Shown here: piece after piece, positions 1-6,205 of the stretch
Layout of the letters: every line of letters starts with the position of its first letter
How positions within the stretch are numbered: position 1 is the stretch's first letter
NCBI GenBank assembly: GCA_002309295.1
Contig: DBXF01000063.1
Span: 43,780 to 56,345, forward strand
From: Bacteroidales bacterium UBA1219
Lineage (GTDB): Bacteria > Bacteroidota > Bacteroidia > Bacteroidales > P3
DNA: 12,566 nucleotides
Direction: 5' to 3'
Position numbers and translations under genes: made by a program
The notes under the pieces: generated by a model
What the model was told of the DNA's origin: nothing
The model's database searches: none
What the model saw: the letters and a program-made list of their open reading frames with translations, nothing else

Positions 1-545
1 ATGTTCACGCCTTTTTGGAAATTGGCGTTGAAATAATATACGTAGTTGAACGGGCTGCTTTCGAAATCGATAGAGTCGAGCAGGGCGTCGAGCTGCTTTT
101 TAGTCAACGACTTGATTTGTCCGTTGGTGTAGTATTGTGGAGTGCTTTTGTAGTCGGGCTCTTCATCGGCAAAACGGAAAGTAGCCAGGCGTTGGGTCAC
201 TTGTGCAACGTTGTAGCTCAGGTGCTGGTTGTTCATAGTTACCGTAAAGTCGCTGATATATCCGTGTTCGGGATAGTAGTTGGCAAACGACACGTCGCCG
301 CCTTGCAGCGGGGCCTCGAAACCCACCAAGACGGTTTTCGGTCCCACGGGATTGTAGAACTCGTAATACACATCGACGAGAATGTCGTCGCCCGCTCTGC
401 GCAGAGTGAGAATCTCCTTCTGTACGCGGATGTCCGTTTCGGTGATGGGTATCAGGTGGTTGCCCGATGCGTAATAAGCTCCGTCGTTGGCCCAGAGGCT
501 TACAAACGACGACAGAAATATCAAAATAGAGAGTCGTTTTTTCAT
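1..545 (-). CDS. Secreted protein, YARHG/DUF4424-like N-terminal part, truncated by window edge
   Basis: This minus-strand frame opens at ATG 545-543 and stays open to base 1, giving 181 codons, so the C-terminus lies outside the window. The protein starts MKKRLSILIF and has a hydrophobic stretch ending near SLWA (residue 19), which reads as a Sec signal peptide; it is therefore exported. The mature part begins NDGAYYASGNHLIPITETDI and continues with ILTLRRAGDDILVDVYYEFY and GPKTVLVGFEAPLQGG. From memory this resembles a Bacteroidales family of periplasmic or surface proteins annotated as YARHG or DUF4424-like, whose function is unknown to me. The minus frame has balanced, protein-like composition, whereas the antisense frame has no initiation context or recognisable domain. 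No convincing TAnnTTTG element was found upstream on the minus strand. It diverges from the lipoprotein gene at 813. Confidence 0.7.
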   Translation of the reverse strand, partial: MKKRLSILIFLSSFVSLWANDGAYYASGNHLIPITETDIRVQKEILTLRRAGDDILVDVYYEFYNPVGPKTVLVGFEAPLQGGDVSFANYYPEHGYISDFTVTMNNQHLSYNVAQVTQRLATFRFADEEPDYKSTPQYYTNGQIKSLTKKQLDALLDSIDFESSPFNYVYYFNANFQKGVN

Positions 546-697
546 TGTGTGATTATTTTTGTTGATTTTGAAAATAACGTACTTCGTGGCGGTATAGTAT
601 ATGTATGGGGGATGAGTTTTCTCCGAAAAAGCAGGAGTTTGCGGGATGTGTCTTTGCTATAGATTGGTAATCAGATGGATAAGTGTGGTTTTGTAAA

Positions 698-732
698 AAT
701 TTCGCAAAATGCGAAACGCATTTTGCGAAATT
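698..732. repeat. 16-bp perfect palindrome with 3-base loop, operator-like
   Basis: Arms 698-713 and 717-732 are exact reverse complements around the loop AAA (714-716). The heptamer TGCGAAA occurs at 710-716 and 724-730, and its complement TTTCGCA at 700-706, so smaller dyads are nested inside. The right arm contains the TTTG used as the -33 box of the promoter at 722-752. The flanking genes diverge from here, so a terminator role is unlikely and an operator or structured-DNA role is more plausible. That role is inference. Confidence 0.75.
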
Positions 733-752
733 ATAAAAAAGTTGTACTTTTG
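722..752 (+). promoter_or_regulatory. Bacteroidetes-type promoter for the orphan lipoprotein gene
   Basis: TTTG at 722-725 is followed by a 19-base spacer and TACTTTTG at 745-752, an exact fit to the TTTG/N19/TAnnTTTG consensus. The start codon is at 813, which implies a leader of about 50 bases. The -33 box lies in the right arm of the palindrome at 698-732. Confidence 0.75.
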
Positions 753-812
753 TTGTGTAGAATGGCATTCGATTGCCGTGAGATAAAGAACATGTAATAA
801 CTTTATACATAG

Positions 813-1511
813 ATGTTTACAACGAAGAAAAACCTTATTTTATTAGCTCTTGTGGTTCTATGTTTGGCCATTGTGGGGTGCCAAAATGCTGAAAAGCAGG
901 TAATAGTGCCAAGTGGATTTCTTTCCGTTGCCGATTTTTCGTCAGACGATATTGTCGTTTTGGGGACTTACGACGAAGTCGTGGCCCGCTTTGGGGAACC
1001 GGATTATCCTACCCATGTGGGTTATCTTCTGAAGTTTTGGAATGATACCTCTTTGTATAGGGTTCTCGGATTTGGATACGACGGCGTTGAATATAGTTGC
1101 CTTAACGACAGTGTTCAGCTTAGTTTTATCGACCTGCGCAAGACAGGAGCGAGGCTGACCTTGCAGGCAGGCGACGGCCCGCGGATGATTATCGACAGCA
1201 ACACCTTGTGCGATGATTTCTACCGTTATATAAACACATACGTGGATACAAGCTACGACATCAACAGCTGGCCCGACGAGGAAAAACTCACGTTCGACCC
1301 CCACTACCAGACAGACGGTCTGTTTTTTGCAGTCGGATTCCTAACCGATACCACCGATCCGTTGAACAGTCCATTAATTATGCCCGTCTTCACCCGTCAC
1401 GACCGACGGTTGTGGTACATCGAGTTTCCCCCTTTGGATATGAGAGGAATTTTTAGAGACATGAAATCCAACCGAGAGTCATACCGCCGCTCGTTTGGCT
1501 GTTTGCAATAA
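813..1511 (+). CDS. Orphan lipoprotein, 232 aa, unknown function
   Basis: The N-terminus MFTTKKNLILLALVVLCLAI is followed by VGC, giving a lipobox IVGC with the modified cysteine at residue 23; it is therefore an exported lipoprotein. The sequence after the cysteine (QNAEKQVIV) lacks the acidic cluster typical of surface-displayed Bacteroidetes lipoproteins, so an inner-leaflet or periplasm-facing location is possible. The mature 210 residues are rich in Asp, Phe and Tyr, with no repeats or recognised motifs, and I do not recognise the family. The start at 813 is chosen because the signal peptide begins directly there and a good promoter lies about 60 bases upstream. A promoter for the next gene begins inside the last codons of this one, and no terminator is visible between them. 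It is not obviously linked in function to its neighbours. Confidence 0.85.
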   Translation: MFTTKKNLILLALVVLCLAIVGCQNAEKQVIVPSGFLSVADFSSDDIVVLGTYDEVVARFGEPDYPTHVGYLLKFWNDTSLYRVLGFGYDGVEYSCLNDSVQLSFIDLRKTGARLTLQAGDGPRMIIDSNTLCDDFYRYINTYVDTSYDINSWPDEEKLTFDPHYQTDGLFFAVGFLTDTTDPLNSPLIMPVFTRHDRRLWYIEFPPLDMRGIFRDMKSNRESYRRSFGCLQ

Positions 1512-1525
1512 AAATCGTATCTTTG
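1494..1525 (+). promoter_or_regulatory. Bacteroidetes-type promoter upstream of methyltransferase gene
   Basis: TTTG at 1494-1497, a 20-base spacer and TATCTTTG at 1518-1525. The -33 box lies in the 3' end of the lipoprotein coding region. The next start codon is at 1822, so the predicted leader is unusually long (near 290 bases) and contains the palindrome at 1605-1618 and the repeat array. A short unseen transcript ending before the array cannot be excluded. Confidence 0.65.
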
Positions 1526-1595
1526 CAAACCAATTTCGACAATGTTTTTTAATTAAATTGTTGTTGAAATGCTCCATGCCGCAAGCGACAGAAAT

Positions 1596-1624
1596 GATTT
1601 TCCTAGCCGCTAGCGGCTGAAATC
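1596..1624. repeat. GC-rich palindrome in the leader region
   Basis: AGCCGCTAGCGGCT (1605-1618) is a perfect 14-bp palindrome, flanked by the complementary pair GATTT (1596-1600) and AAATC (1620-1624). It could form a hairpin in the long leader. It lacks a following T-run, so it is not a typical terminator. Confidence 0.6.
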
Positions 1625-1815
1625 AAGGGAATCTCAAAAATAATTTCGCCGTAGGCGAAAGCAATTTACAAGATTTAAAAGATTTCTTTCGCCAACGGCG
1701 AAAAGGAGAAAAATAGAAATTCACAGAGAATCACGAGCCGAAGGCGAGTTGGAAAACATAAAATCAACAAGATTCACAAGATCTCGTGAGCGAAGGCGAA
1801 CAGGAGAAAAAAAAC
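1620..1815 (+). repeat. Array of four degenerate 45-52 bp hairpin-bearing repeats
   Basis: Four units each contain the core GGCGA (at 1654, 1697, 1743 and 1795; spacings 43, 46 and 52) in an A-rich context. Units 1 and 2 carry perfect hairpins TTTCGCC-gta-GGCGAAA (1644-1660) and TTTCGCC-aac-GGCGAAA (1687-1703); units 3 and 4 carry imperfect ones with the core CGAAGGCGA. Units 2 (1668-1713) and 4 (1767-1811) align over almost their full length, sharing ACAAGATT, AAGAT and an AGGAGAAAAA block. The unit 4 copy of AGGAGAAAAA (1802-1811) lies just upstream of the methyltransferase start codon. I see no transposase or CRISPR-like regularity. It may be one copy of a dispersed intergenic repeat family; that is inference. 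Confidence 0.7.
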
Positions 1816-1821
1816 TCAAAG

Positions 1822-2994
1822 ATGACGAACGAGGAGACCAAGAAATTCATAGCCGAGCATGCTGCCGACGACACTGCACAGTTGTCGCTGCAACGCCACC
1901 GTTACCCCGACGTTGACGTGGCTTTCGCCGTGCAGCAGATCGAAGGGCGTCGCAAAGCCGTGCATAAACTCCCCGCCCTCGCCGCCAACACCGATTTCGT
2001 ATTCCCTCCCAAGCTGAATCTTGAGCAGGCCTCCTCCGAGCTCACCGCCGACTACAAAGCCCGCCGTTTTGCCGAGAGAAAGACCGTTATCGATATCACC
2101 GGCGGACTGGGCATCGACAGCCTCTATTTTGCCCGTTACGCCAAAAAAGTGGTTTATATAGAGCAAAACCACGAGCTTTTCGAGATTGCCAAGCATAATT
2201 TCAAGGCGTTGGGACTTAATAATATAGAATGTGTATGCGGCAATTCGGAAGAGGTGTTGCCAAACCTGCCTGTCACCGCCGACCTTATCTATGCCGACCC
2301 TGCCCGTCGCGACGAGAACAACCGCAAGATGGTCTCCCTCGCCGACTGCACCCCCGACATTGTGTCGCTGCTTCCCAAGCTTTTCCAGGTGGCTCCGCAG
2401 GTGCTGATAAAAGCCTCGCCCATGCTCGACATCACCTTGGCGCAAAGGCAGTTGGGATGCGTTTCGGAAACGGCCGTGGTGTCGGTCCGCAACGAGTGCA
2501 AGGAAGTGCTTTTCCTCTGCGGCGGAGAAAAGGGGCAAGGTATTGTCTGTGCCGACATCGATGCCGAAGGCAGTCTGCGTGTTTTTGTCCCAACAGCCGA
2601 GGAACTTGCATCCATGCCCCCCTGCACCGAAAAACTGTGCCGCTACCTTTACGACCCAGGTGTTAGCGTGGTGAAAGCCAACGTGTGCAACGCCTTGGCC
2701 TTGCGTTATGGATTGGCAAAACTGCATCACGCCAACCGTTTGCTCACTTCCGACAGACTTGTGGATGACTTCCTCGGAAGGGTGTTCGAGGTACGTGGTG
2801 AGGTGCGGCTTTCTGTCAAAGAGGTGCGCGAGGCGTTGCCCCAAGGCAAGGCCAATGTGGTGTGCCGCAGTTTCCCACAAACCGCCGACGAGCTTCGCAA
2901 AAAGCTGAAACTCGCTGACGGAGGCGACGATTTTTTGTTTGCAACAACGCTTTGGAACGACAAAAAAACAGGCATTAGTTGCAACAAACTGTAA
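1822..2994 (+). CDS. Class I SAM-dependent methyltransferase-fold protein, THUMP-like C-terminus
   Basis: This 390-residue protein has a Rossmann-type methyltransferase core. Motif I DITGGLGID (residues 91-99) binds S-adenosylmethionine. The acidic strand end VVYIEQN (110-116) follows, and YADPARRD (157-164) takes the place of the catalytic D/NPPY motif, as in a Bacteroidetes family annotated as class I methyltransferase with a THUMP-like C-terminal domain. The relationship to RsmD/Trm-type enzymes suggests an RNA substrate, but the exact target is unknown. The frame is also open upstream to a GTG at 1786. I prefer ATG 1822 because the conserved family N-terminus begins about there, because the 12 extra residues are encoded by the repeat array, and because AGGAG (1802-1806) lies upstream, although the 15-base spacing is long. 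The gene stands alone, between the lipoprotein gene and the ribosomal protein operon. Confidence 0.85.
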   Translation: MTNEETKKFIAEHAADDTAQLSLQRHRYPDVDVAFAVQQIEGRRKAVHKLPALAANTDFVFPPKLNLEQASSELTADYKARRFAERKTVIDITGGLGIDSLYFARYAKKVVYIEQNHELFEIAKHNFKALGLNNIECVCGNSEEVLPNLPVTADLIYADPARRDENNRKMVSLADCTPDIVSLLPKLFQVAPQVLIKASPMLDITLAQRQLGCVSETAVVSVRNECKEVLFLCGGEKGQGIVCADIDAEGSLRVFVPTAEELASMPPCTEKLCRYLYDPGVSVVKANVCNALALRYGLAKLHHANRLLTSDRLVDDFLGRVFEVRGEVRLSVKEVREALPQGKANVVCRSFPQTADELRKKLKLADGGDDFLFATTLWNDKKTGISCNKL

Positions 2995-3030
2995 ATTTTG
3001 CTACGAAAAACGCCCGGATTTCATAATAAA

Positions 3031-3080
3031 ATTAAGTTATTTTTATGATAACAAATTTTTGTTACTTAATTGGTAATTAA
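3031..3080. repeat. AT-rich nested inverted repeats upstream of rplM promoter
   Basis: ATTAAGT (3031-3037) pairs with ACTTAAT (3064-3070). Inside it, TAACAAA (3049-3055) pairs with TTTGTTA (3058-3064), and TTAAT (3066-3070) also pairs with ATTAA (3076-3080). The whole gap 2995-3142 is extremely AT-rich. It might serve as an UP-like element or a weak terminator for the methyltransferase gene; no GC-rich stem with a T-run is present. Confidence 0.45.
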
Positions 3081-3142
3081 TAATATAATATCAATAATTA
3101 AAACTTAAAAAAACTTAAATATTGAAAATTTTGCAGAGATGT

Positions 3143-3173
3143 TTTGTCAGTCCGAAAAAAAAATGTACTTTTG
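3143..3173 (+). promoter_or_regulatory. Promoter of the rplM-rpsI-rpsB-tsf operon
   Basis: TTTG at 3143-3146, a 19-base spacer and TACTTTTG at 3166-3173 match the Bacteroidetes consensus exactly. The sequence just downstream, GCAAACTCA, is identical to that after the vor operon promoter at 11740-11747. The predicted leader to ATG 3218 is about 40 bases. Confidence 0.8.
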
Positions 3174-3217
3174 CAAACTCAAAAAAGAAACGAAAAAACA
3201 GAAATAATATTATAAAG

Positions 3218-3673
3218 ATGAGTACATTAAGTTACAAAACACTCTCGGCAACCCCCGACACCATTCAGAAAGAATGGATACTTATCGATGCTGAGAACCA
3301 GACATTGGGACGTTTGGCAACAAGAGTGGCCAACGTTCTGCGTGGCAAACACAAGCCAAGCTACACCCCGCACATGGATTGCGGTGACAACGTTATCATT
3401 ATCAACGCCGAAAAAGTTATCCTCACCGGCAACAAGATGACCGACAAGACTTACGTCCGTCACACTGGTTATCCCGGAGGACAGCGTTTCTCGACCCCCA
3501 AGCAGCTGCTTACATCGCACCCCGAACGTATAGTGGAACACGCCATCCGCGGCATGCTTCCCAAGAACCGTCTGGGCGACGCTCTGTACAGAAACCTTAA
3601 GGTTTATGCCGGTCCCGAACACCCGCATCAAGCTCAAAATCCCAAAGTAGTAAATTTAAATGATATAAGATAA
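3218..3673 (+). CDS. rplM: Large ribosomal subunit protein uL13
   Basis: This 151-residue protein is uL13, a 23S rRNA-binding component and early assembly protein of the 50S subunit. Family motifs are clear: WILIDAENQTLGRLATRVA near the N-terminus, then LRGKHKPSY, GDNVIIINAEK, TGNKMTDKTY, RHTGYPGG, and AIRGMLPKNRLG in the second half. The frame is open upstream to 3122, but that would start upstream of the promoter -7 element. ATG 3218 follows a 40-base leader and gives the normal length, so it is chosen. The stop codon TAA (3671-3673) overlaps the next start codon in TAATG, which suggests translational coupling to rpsI, the usual partner of rplM in bacteria. It is the first gene of a four-gene translation operon. 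Confidence 0.97.
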   Translation: MSTLSYKTLSATPDTIQKEWILIDAENQTLGRLATRVANVLRGKHKPSYTPHMDCGDNVIIINAEKVILTGNKMTDKTYVRHTGYPGGQRFSTPKQLLTSHPERIVEHAIRGMLPKNRLGDALYRNLKVYAGPEHPHQAQNPKVVNLNDIR

Positions 3674-4062
3674 TGGCAGAAGTAATTAACACCATCGGTA
3701 GAAGAAAAACCGCTGTGGCCCGCATATATATGACCCCGGGCAACGGTACTATCACCGTAAACAAAAAGGATTACAAAGAATATTTCCCCACAGCTCCGCT
3801 GCAGTTCATCGTGCGTCAGTCCCTCGAAGTGGTGGACGCCCTTGACAAATGGGATGTGAAAGCCAACCTCGACGGCGGTGGAATCACCGGACAAGCCGAA
3901 GCACTGCGTATGGCCATTGCCAGAGCACTCTGCGAAGCCAATATCGAAGACCGTCCCGCCCTCAAGTCGAAAGGTCTGCTCAGCCGTGACCAGCGTATGG
4001 TTGAACGTAAGAAACCCGGTCGCCCCAAAGCACGCAAACGCTTCCAGTTCAGCAAACGTTAG
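3673..4062 (+). CDS. rpsI: Small ribosomal subunit protein uS9
   Basis: This 129-residue protein is uS9, located in the head of the 30S subunit, whose C-terminal tail reaches the P-site tRNA anticodon region. The sequence shows the N-terminal signature INTIGRRKTAVARIY, the central GGGITGQAEALRMAIARAL, and the basic tail GRPKARKRFQFSKR ending in the nearly universal SKR. Its length is typical. The ATG shares its A with the last base of the rplM stop codon, so its translation is probably coupled to rplM. A 105-base gap separates it from rpsB and contains a possible hairpin, but no promoter or terminator is evident there, so the operon most likely continues. Confidence 0.97.
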   Translation: MAEVINTIGRRKTAVARIYMTPGNGTITVNKKDYKEYFPTAPLQFIVRQSLEVVDALDKWDVKANLDGGGITGQAEALRMAIARALCEANIEDRPALKSKGLLSRDQRMVERKKPGRPKARKRFQFSKR

Positions 4063-4088
4063 GCCTTTTGGATATTGTTTAGTATCTA

Positions 4089-4126
4089 AATTGCAACGAC
4101 TCCCGTTCCTGGACTACCTTGCAATT
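4089..4126 (+). other. Candidate leader hairpin between rpsI and rpsB
   Basis: AATTGCAA (4089-4096) and TTGCAATT (4119-4126) are perfect 8-bp arms around a 22-base, C-rich and partly GC-rich loop. It lies 41 bases before the rpsB start in an otherwise AT-rich gap. No T-run follows, so it is not a terminator. It might be an mRNA processing site or a binding site for autogenous control of rpsB-tsf; this is inference from position only. Confidence 0.4.
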
Positions 4127-4167
4127 GCATAATTAACAGAATGTAAACAAATAAAACAAGTATAAAA

Positions 4168-5091
4168 ATGTCAGAATTAAAATTCGAAGAATTATTGGAA
4201 GCAGGCTGTCACTTCGGACACCTGAAAAGAAAATGGAATCCCAAAATGGCTCCTTATATCTTTAAAGAGCACAACGGTATCCACGTGATAGACCTCCAAA
4301 AAACAATAGCCAAAGCCGACGAAGCCGCAGCTGCAATAAAACAGATAGCCAAATCCGGCAAGAAAGTTCTCTTTGTTGCCACCAAAAAACAGGCTAAGGA
4401 CATCGTAGCCGAGACAGTGAAACCCGTTGACATGCCTTTCGTTACCGAACGTTGGCCCGGCGGTATGCTCACCAACTTCGCCACAATCCGCAAGGCTGTG
4501 AAGAAAATGAACTCCCTCGACCAGCTGATGGCCTCCAAGGAATTCAACAACATCTCCAAACGCGAACGTCTGCAGGTGCAGCGCGAGAGAGCCAAACTCG
4601 ACAAGAACCTCGGTAGCATCGCCGACCTCAACCGTCTGCCCGCCGCCCTGTTTGTTATCGATATCAACAAAGAACACATTGCCGTTGCCGAGGCACGCCG
4701 CCTCAACATACCCACCTTCGCTCTGGTGGACACCAACTGCAACCCCGACTTGGTTGATTTCCCGATTCCCGCCAACGACGACGCCTCTAAATCCATTGCC
4801 GTTATCCTGCGTTACATGGTAGAATCCATACAGGAAGGCCTCAACGAACGCATGATGAGCAAAGAAAATGCCGCCGAAGAAGCCGCTGAGGAAGAAACCG
4901 TTGACACAAAGGCCGAAGAACCCGCTGAGGAAGAGACCAAAGCTCCGGTGAAAAAAGCCAAAGCCGAAAGCAAGGTGAAAAAGGTGAAAGACGTAGCCGA
5001 GGCCAAACCCGCCGAAGGCGAAGCAGAGGCAAAACCCAAACGCCCCCGCAAAACCGTCAAGAAAACCACCGAAGAGAAAAAAGAAGAGTAA
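4168..5091 (+). CDS. rpsB: Small ribosomal subunit protein uS2 with long charged C-terminal tail
   Basis: This 307-residue protein is uS2, which binds at the head-body junction of the 30S subunit. The core (residues 1 to about 230) shows LLEAGCHFGHLKRKWNPKM at the N-terminus, then FVATKKQA, ERWPGGMLTNFATI, LPAALFVIDI and the nucleotide-binding-like FALVDTNCNPDLVDFPIPAN. Residues 232-307 form a low-complexity tail of Glu, Lys, Ala and Pro that is acidic at first and then basic. Within it a 27-base segment (4873-4899) recurs at 4912-4938 with two mismatches, giving a 13-residue period AEE(A/P)AEEET. Canonical uS2 ends near residue 240, so the tail is an accessory, presumably disordered extension. 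It sits 33 bases upstream of tsf, the classic rpsB-tsf pairing. Confidence 0.97.
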   Translation: MSELKFEELLEAGCHFGHLKRKWNPKMAPYIFKEHNGIHVIDLQKTIAKADEAAAAIKQIAKSGKKVLFVATKKQAKDIVAETVKPVDMPFVTERWPGGMLTNFATIRKAVKKMNSLDQLMASKEFNNISKRERLQVQRERAKLDKNLGSIADLNRLPAALFVIDINKEHIAVAEARRLNIPTFALVDTNCNPDLVDFPIPANDDASKSIAVILRYMVESIQEGLNERMMSKENAAEEAAEEETVDTKAEEPAEEETKAPVKKAKAESKVKKVKDVAEAKPAEGEAEAKPKRPRKTVKKTTEEKKEE

Positions 5092-5124
5092 ATAATATTC
5101 TAACGCATTAAAAACGATACTATT

Positions 5125-6114
5125 ATGGCAAATATAACAGCATCTGATGTTAACAAACTGCGCCAGCTTACAGGCGTTGGAATGATGGACTGCAAAAAAG
5201 CTCTGGTAGAATGCGACGGCGATTTCGACAAAGCTATCGAATTCCTCAGACAAAAAGGTCAGAAAATGGCCGCCAAACGTGCCGACCGCGACGCCAACGA
5301 AGGCTGCGTGCTCGCCAAGACCAACGGCAATATCGGCGCCGTTATCATGATTAGCTGCGAAACCGACTTTGTGGCTACCAACGAAGGATTTGTCGCTTTC
5401 ACCAAAAGCATTCTCGACAACGCCCTCGCCAACGGCCTCAAAACCAAGGACGAAGTTATGGCAATGACCATCGACGGTCGCGCCGTGGCCGACCTCATCA
5501 CCGACCAGATCGGTAAAATCGGCGAAAAGATAGAACTGGCCCACTACGACATCGTAGAAGCCCCCGCCGTTTACTCATACATCCACCCGGGCAACCGTAT
5601 GGCTTCCGTAGTGGGACTGAGCAACGCCGGTTTCGACGAAGTGGGACACAACATCGCCATGCAGGTGGTGGCTATGCGCCCCGTGGCCCTCGACGAAGCT
5701 TCCGTTCCCCAAGAGGTTAAAGACAGCGAACTCAAAGTGGCTATCGAAAAAACCAAAGAGGAACAGGTGCAGAAAGCTGTTGAAGCCGCCCTCAAGAAAG
5801 CAGGCATCAACCCCGCCCACGTCGACAGCGACGACCACATCAACTCCAACATCGCCAAAGGCTGGATCACCGAAGAAGACGGTGCCAAAGCCCGCCAGAT
5901 CAAGGAGCAGGTGGCTGCCGAAAAAGCCGCTAACCTCAACGAGCAGATGATTCAGAACATCGCCAACGGACGTCTGAACAAATTCTATCAGGAAAACACC
6001 CTGATGAACCAAGAGTACATCATGGAATCCAAGGTTTCCGTAAAGGACTTCATCGCAAGAACAAACAAAGACCTCAAGGTTACCGGTTTCAAACGTCTCG
6101 AACTTGGTGCTTAA
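5125..6114 (+). CDS. tsf: Translation elongation factor Ts
   Basis: EF-Ts is the nucleotide exchange factor that releases GDP from EF-Tu during elongation. The 329-residue product has the N-terminal UBA-like module (ITASDVNKLRQLTGVGMMDC, followed by KKAL) and the conserved TDFV at residues 80-83, which contacts EF-Tu. The core includes FVAFTKSI, HPGNRMASVVGL, GHNIAMQVVAM and the C-terminal KVSVKDFIARTNKDLKV. At 329 residues it is longer than the E. coli protein (about 280), as is usual in Bacteroidetes. The extra sequence is a charged helical insert around residues 195-280. It is the last gene of the operon and is followed 22 bases later by a strong rho-independent terminator. Confidence 0.97.
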   Translation: MANITASDVNKLRQLTGVGMMDCKKALVECDGDFDKAIEFLRQKGQKMAAKRADRDANEGCVLAKTNGNIGAVIMISCETDFVATNEGFVAFTKSILDNALANGLKTKDEVMAMTIDGRAVADLITDQIGKIGEKIELAHYDIVEAPAVYSYIHPGNRMASVVGLSNAGFDEVGHNIAMQVVAMRPVALDEASVPQEVKDSELKVAIEKTKEEQVQKAVEAALKKAGINPAHVDSDDHINSNIAKGWITEEDGAKARQIKEQVAAEKAANLNEQMIQNIANGRLNKFYQENTLMNQEYIMESKVSVKDFIARTNKDLKVTGFKRLELGA

Positions 6115-6136
6115 ATCTTTAGCATCCGCTAATAAT

Positions 6137-6173
6137 AAGAGGCGAACCTATCGACGGCTCGCCTCTTTTTTTT
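6137..6173 (+). terminator. Rho-independent terminator after tsf
   Basis: AAGAGGCGA (6137-6145) pairs with TCGCCTCTT (6159-6167) around a 13-base loop, and the run of eight T residues at 6166-6173 begins in the stem. This is the clearest terminator in the window and marks the end of the rplM-rpsI-rpsB-tsf operon. Confidence 0.9.
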
Positions 6174-6205
6174 GCATACGTGTGAAATTTATCAATTTTT
6201 TTTCG

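Noticed and set aside
15..662. Plus-strand open frame opposite the left-edge gene
   Set aside because: The minus strand encodes a coherent signal peptide and secreted domain; the plus frame has no start context or recognisable domain and runs into the intergenic region.
698..732. Rho-independent terminator
   Set aside because: No T-run follows in the useful direction, both adjacent genes point away from it, and it overlaps a promoter box.
553..810. Minus-strand 85-codon frame across the divergent intergenic region
   Set aside because: It consists of palindrome and promoter DNA, has no protein-like motifs, and its start lies beside the opposite gene's start codon.
1644..1799. CRISPR array
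   Set aside because: The repeats are degenerate, unit spacing is 43-52 bases with no conserved 25-36 base repeat and unique spacers, and no cas gene is near.
1816..2880. Long minus-strand frame antisense to the methyltransferase
   Set aside because: The plus frame has clear methyltransferase motifs; the antisense frame is a by-product of codon bias.
4192..5544. 450-codon minus-strand frame across rpsB and tsf
   Set aside because: It spans two highly conserved translation genes and the gap between them. Its Phe/Gly/Val-rich sequence is the reverse of GCC, GAA and AAA codons.
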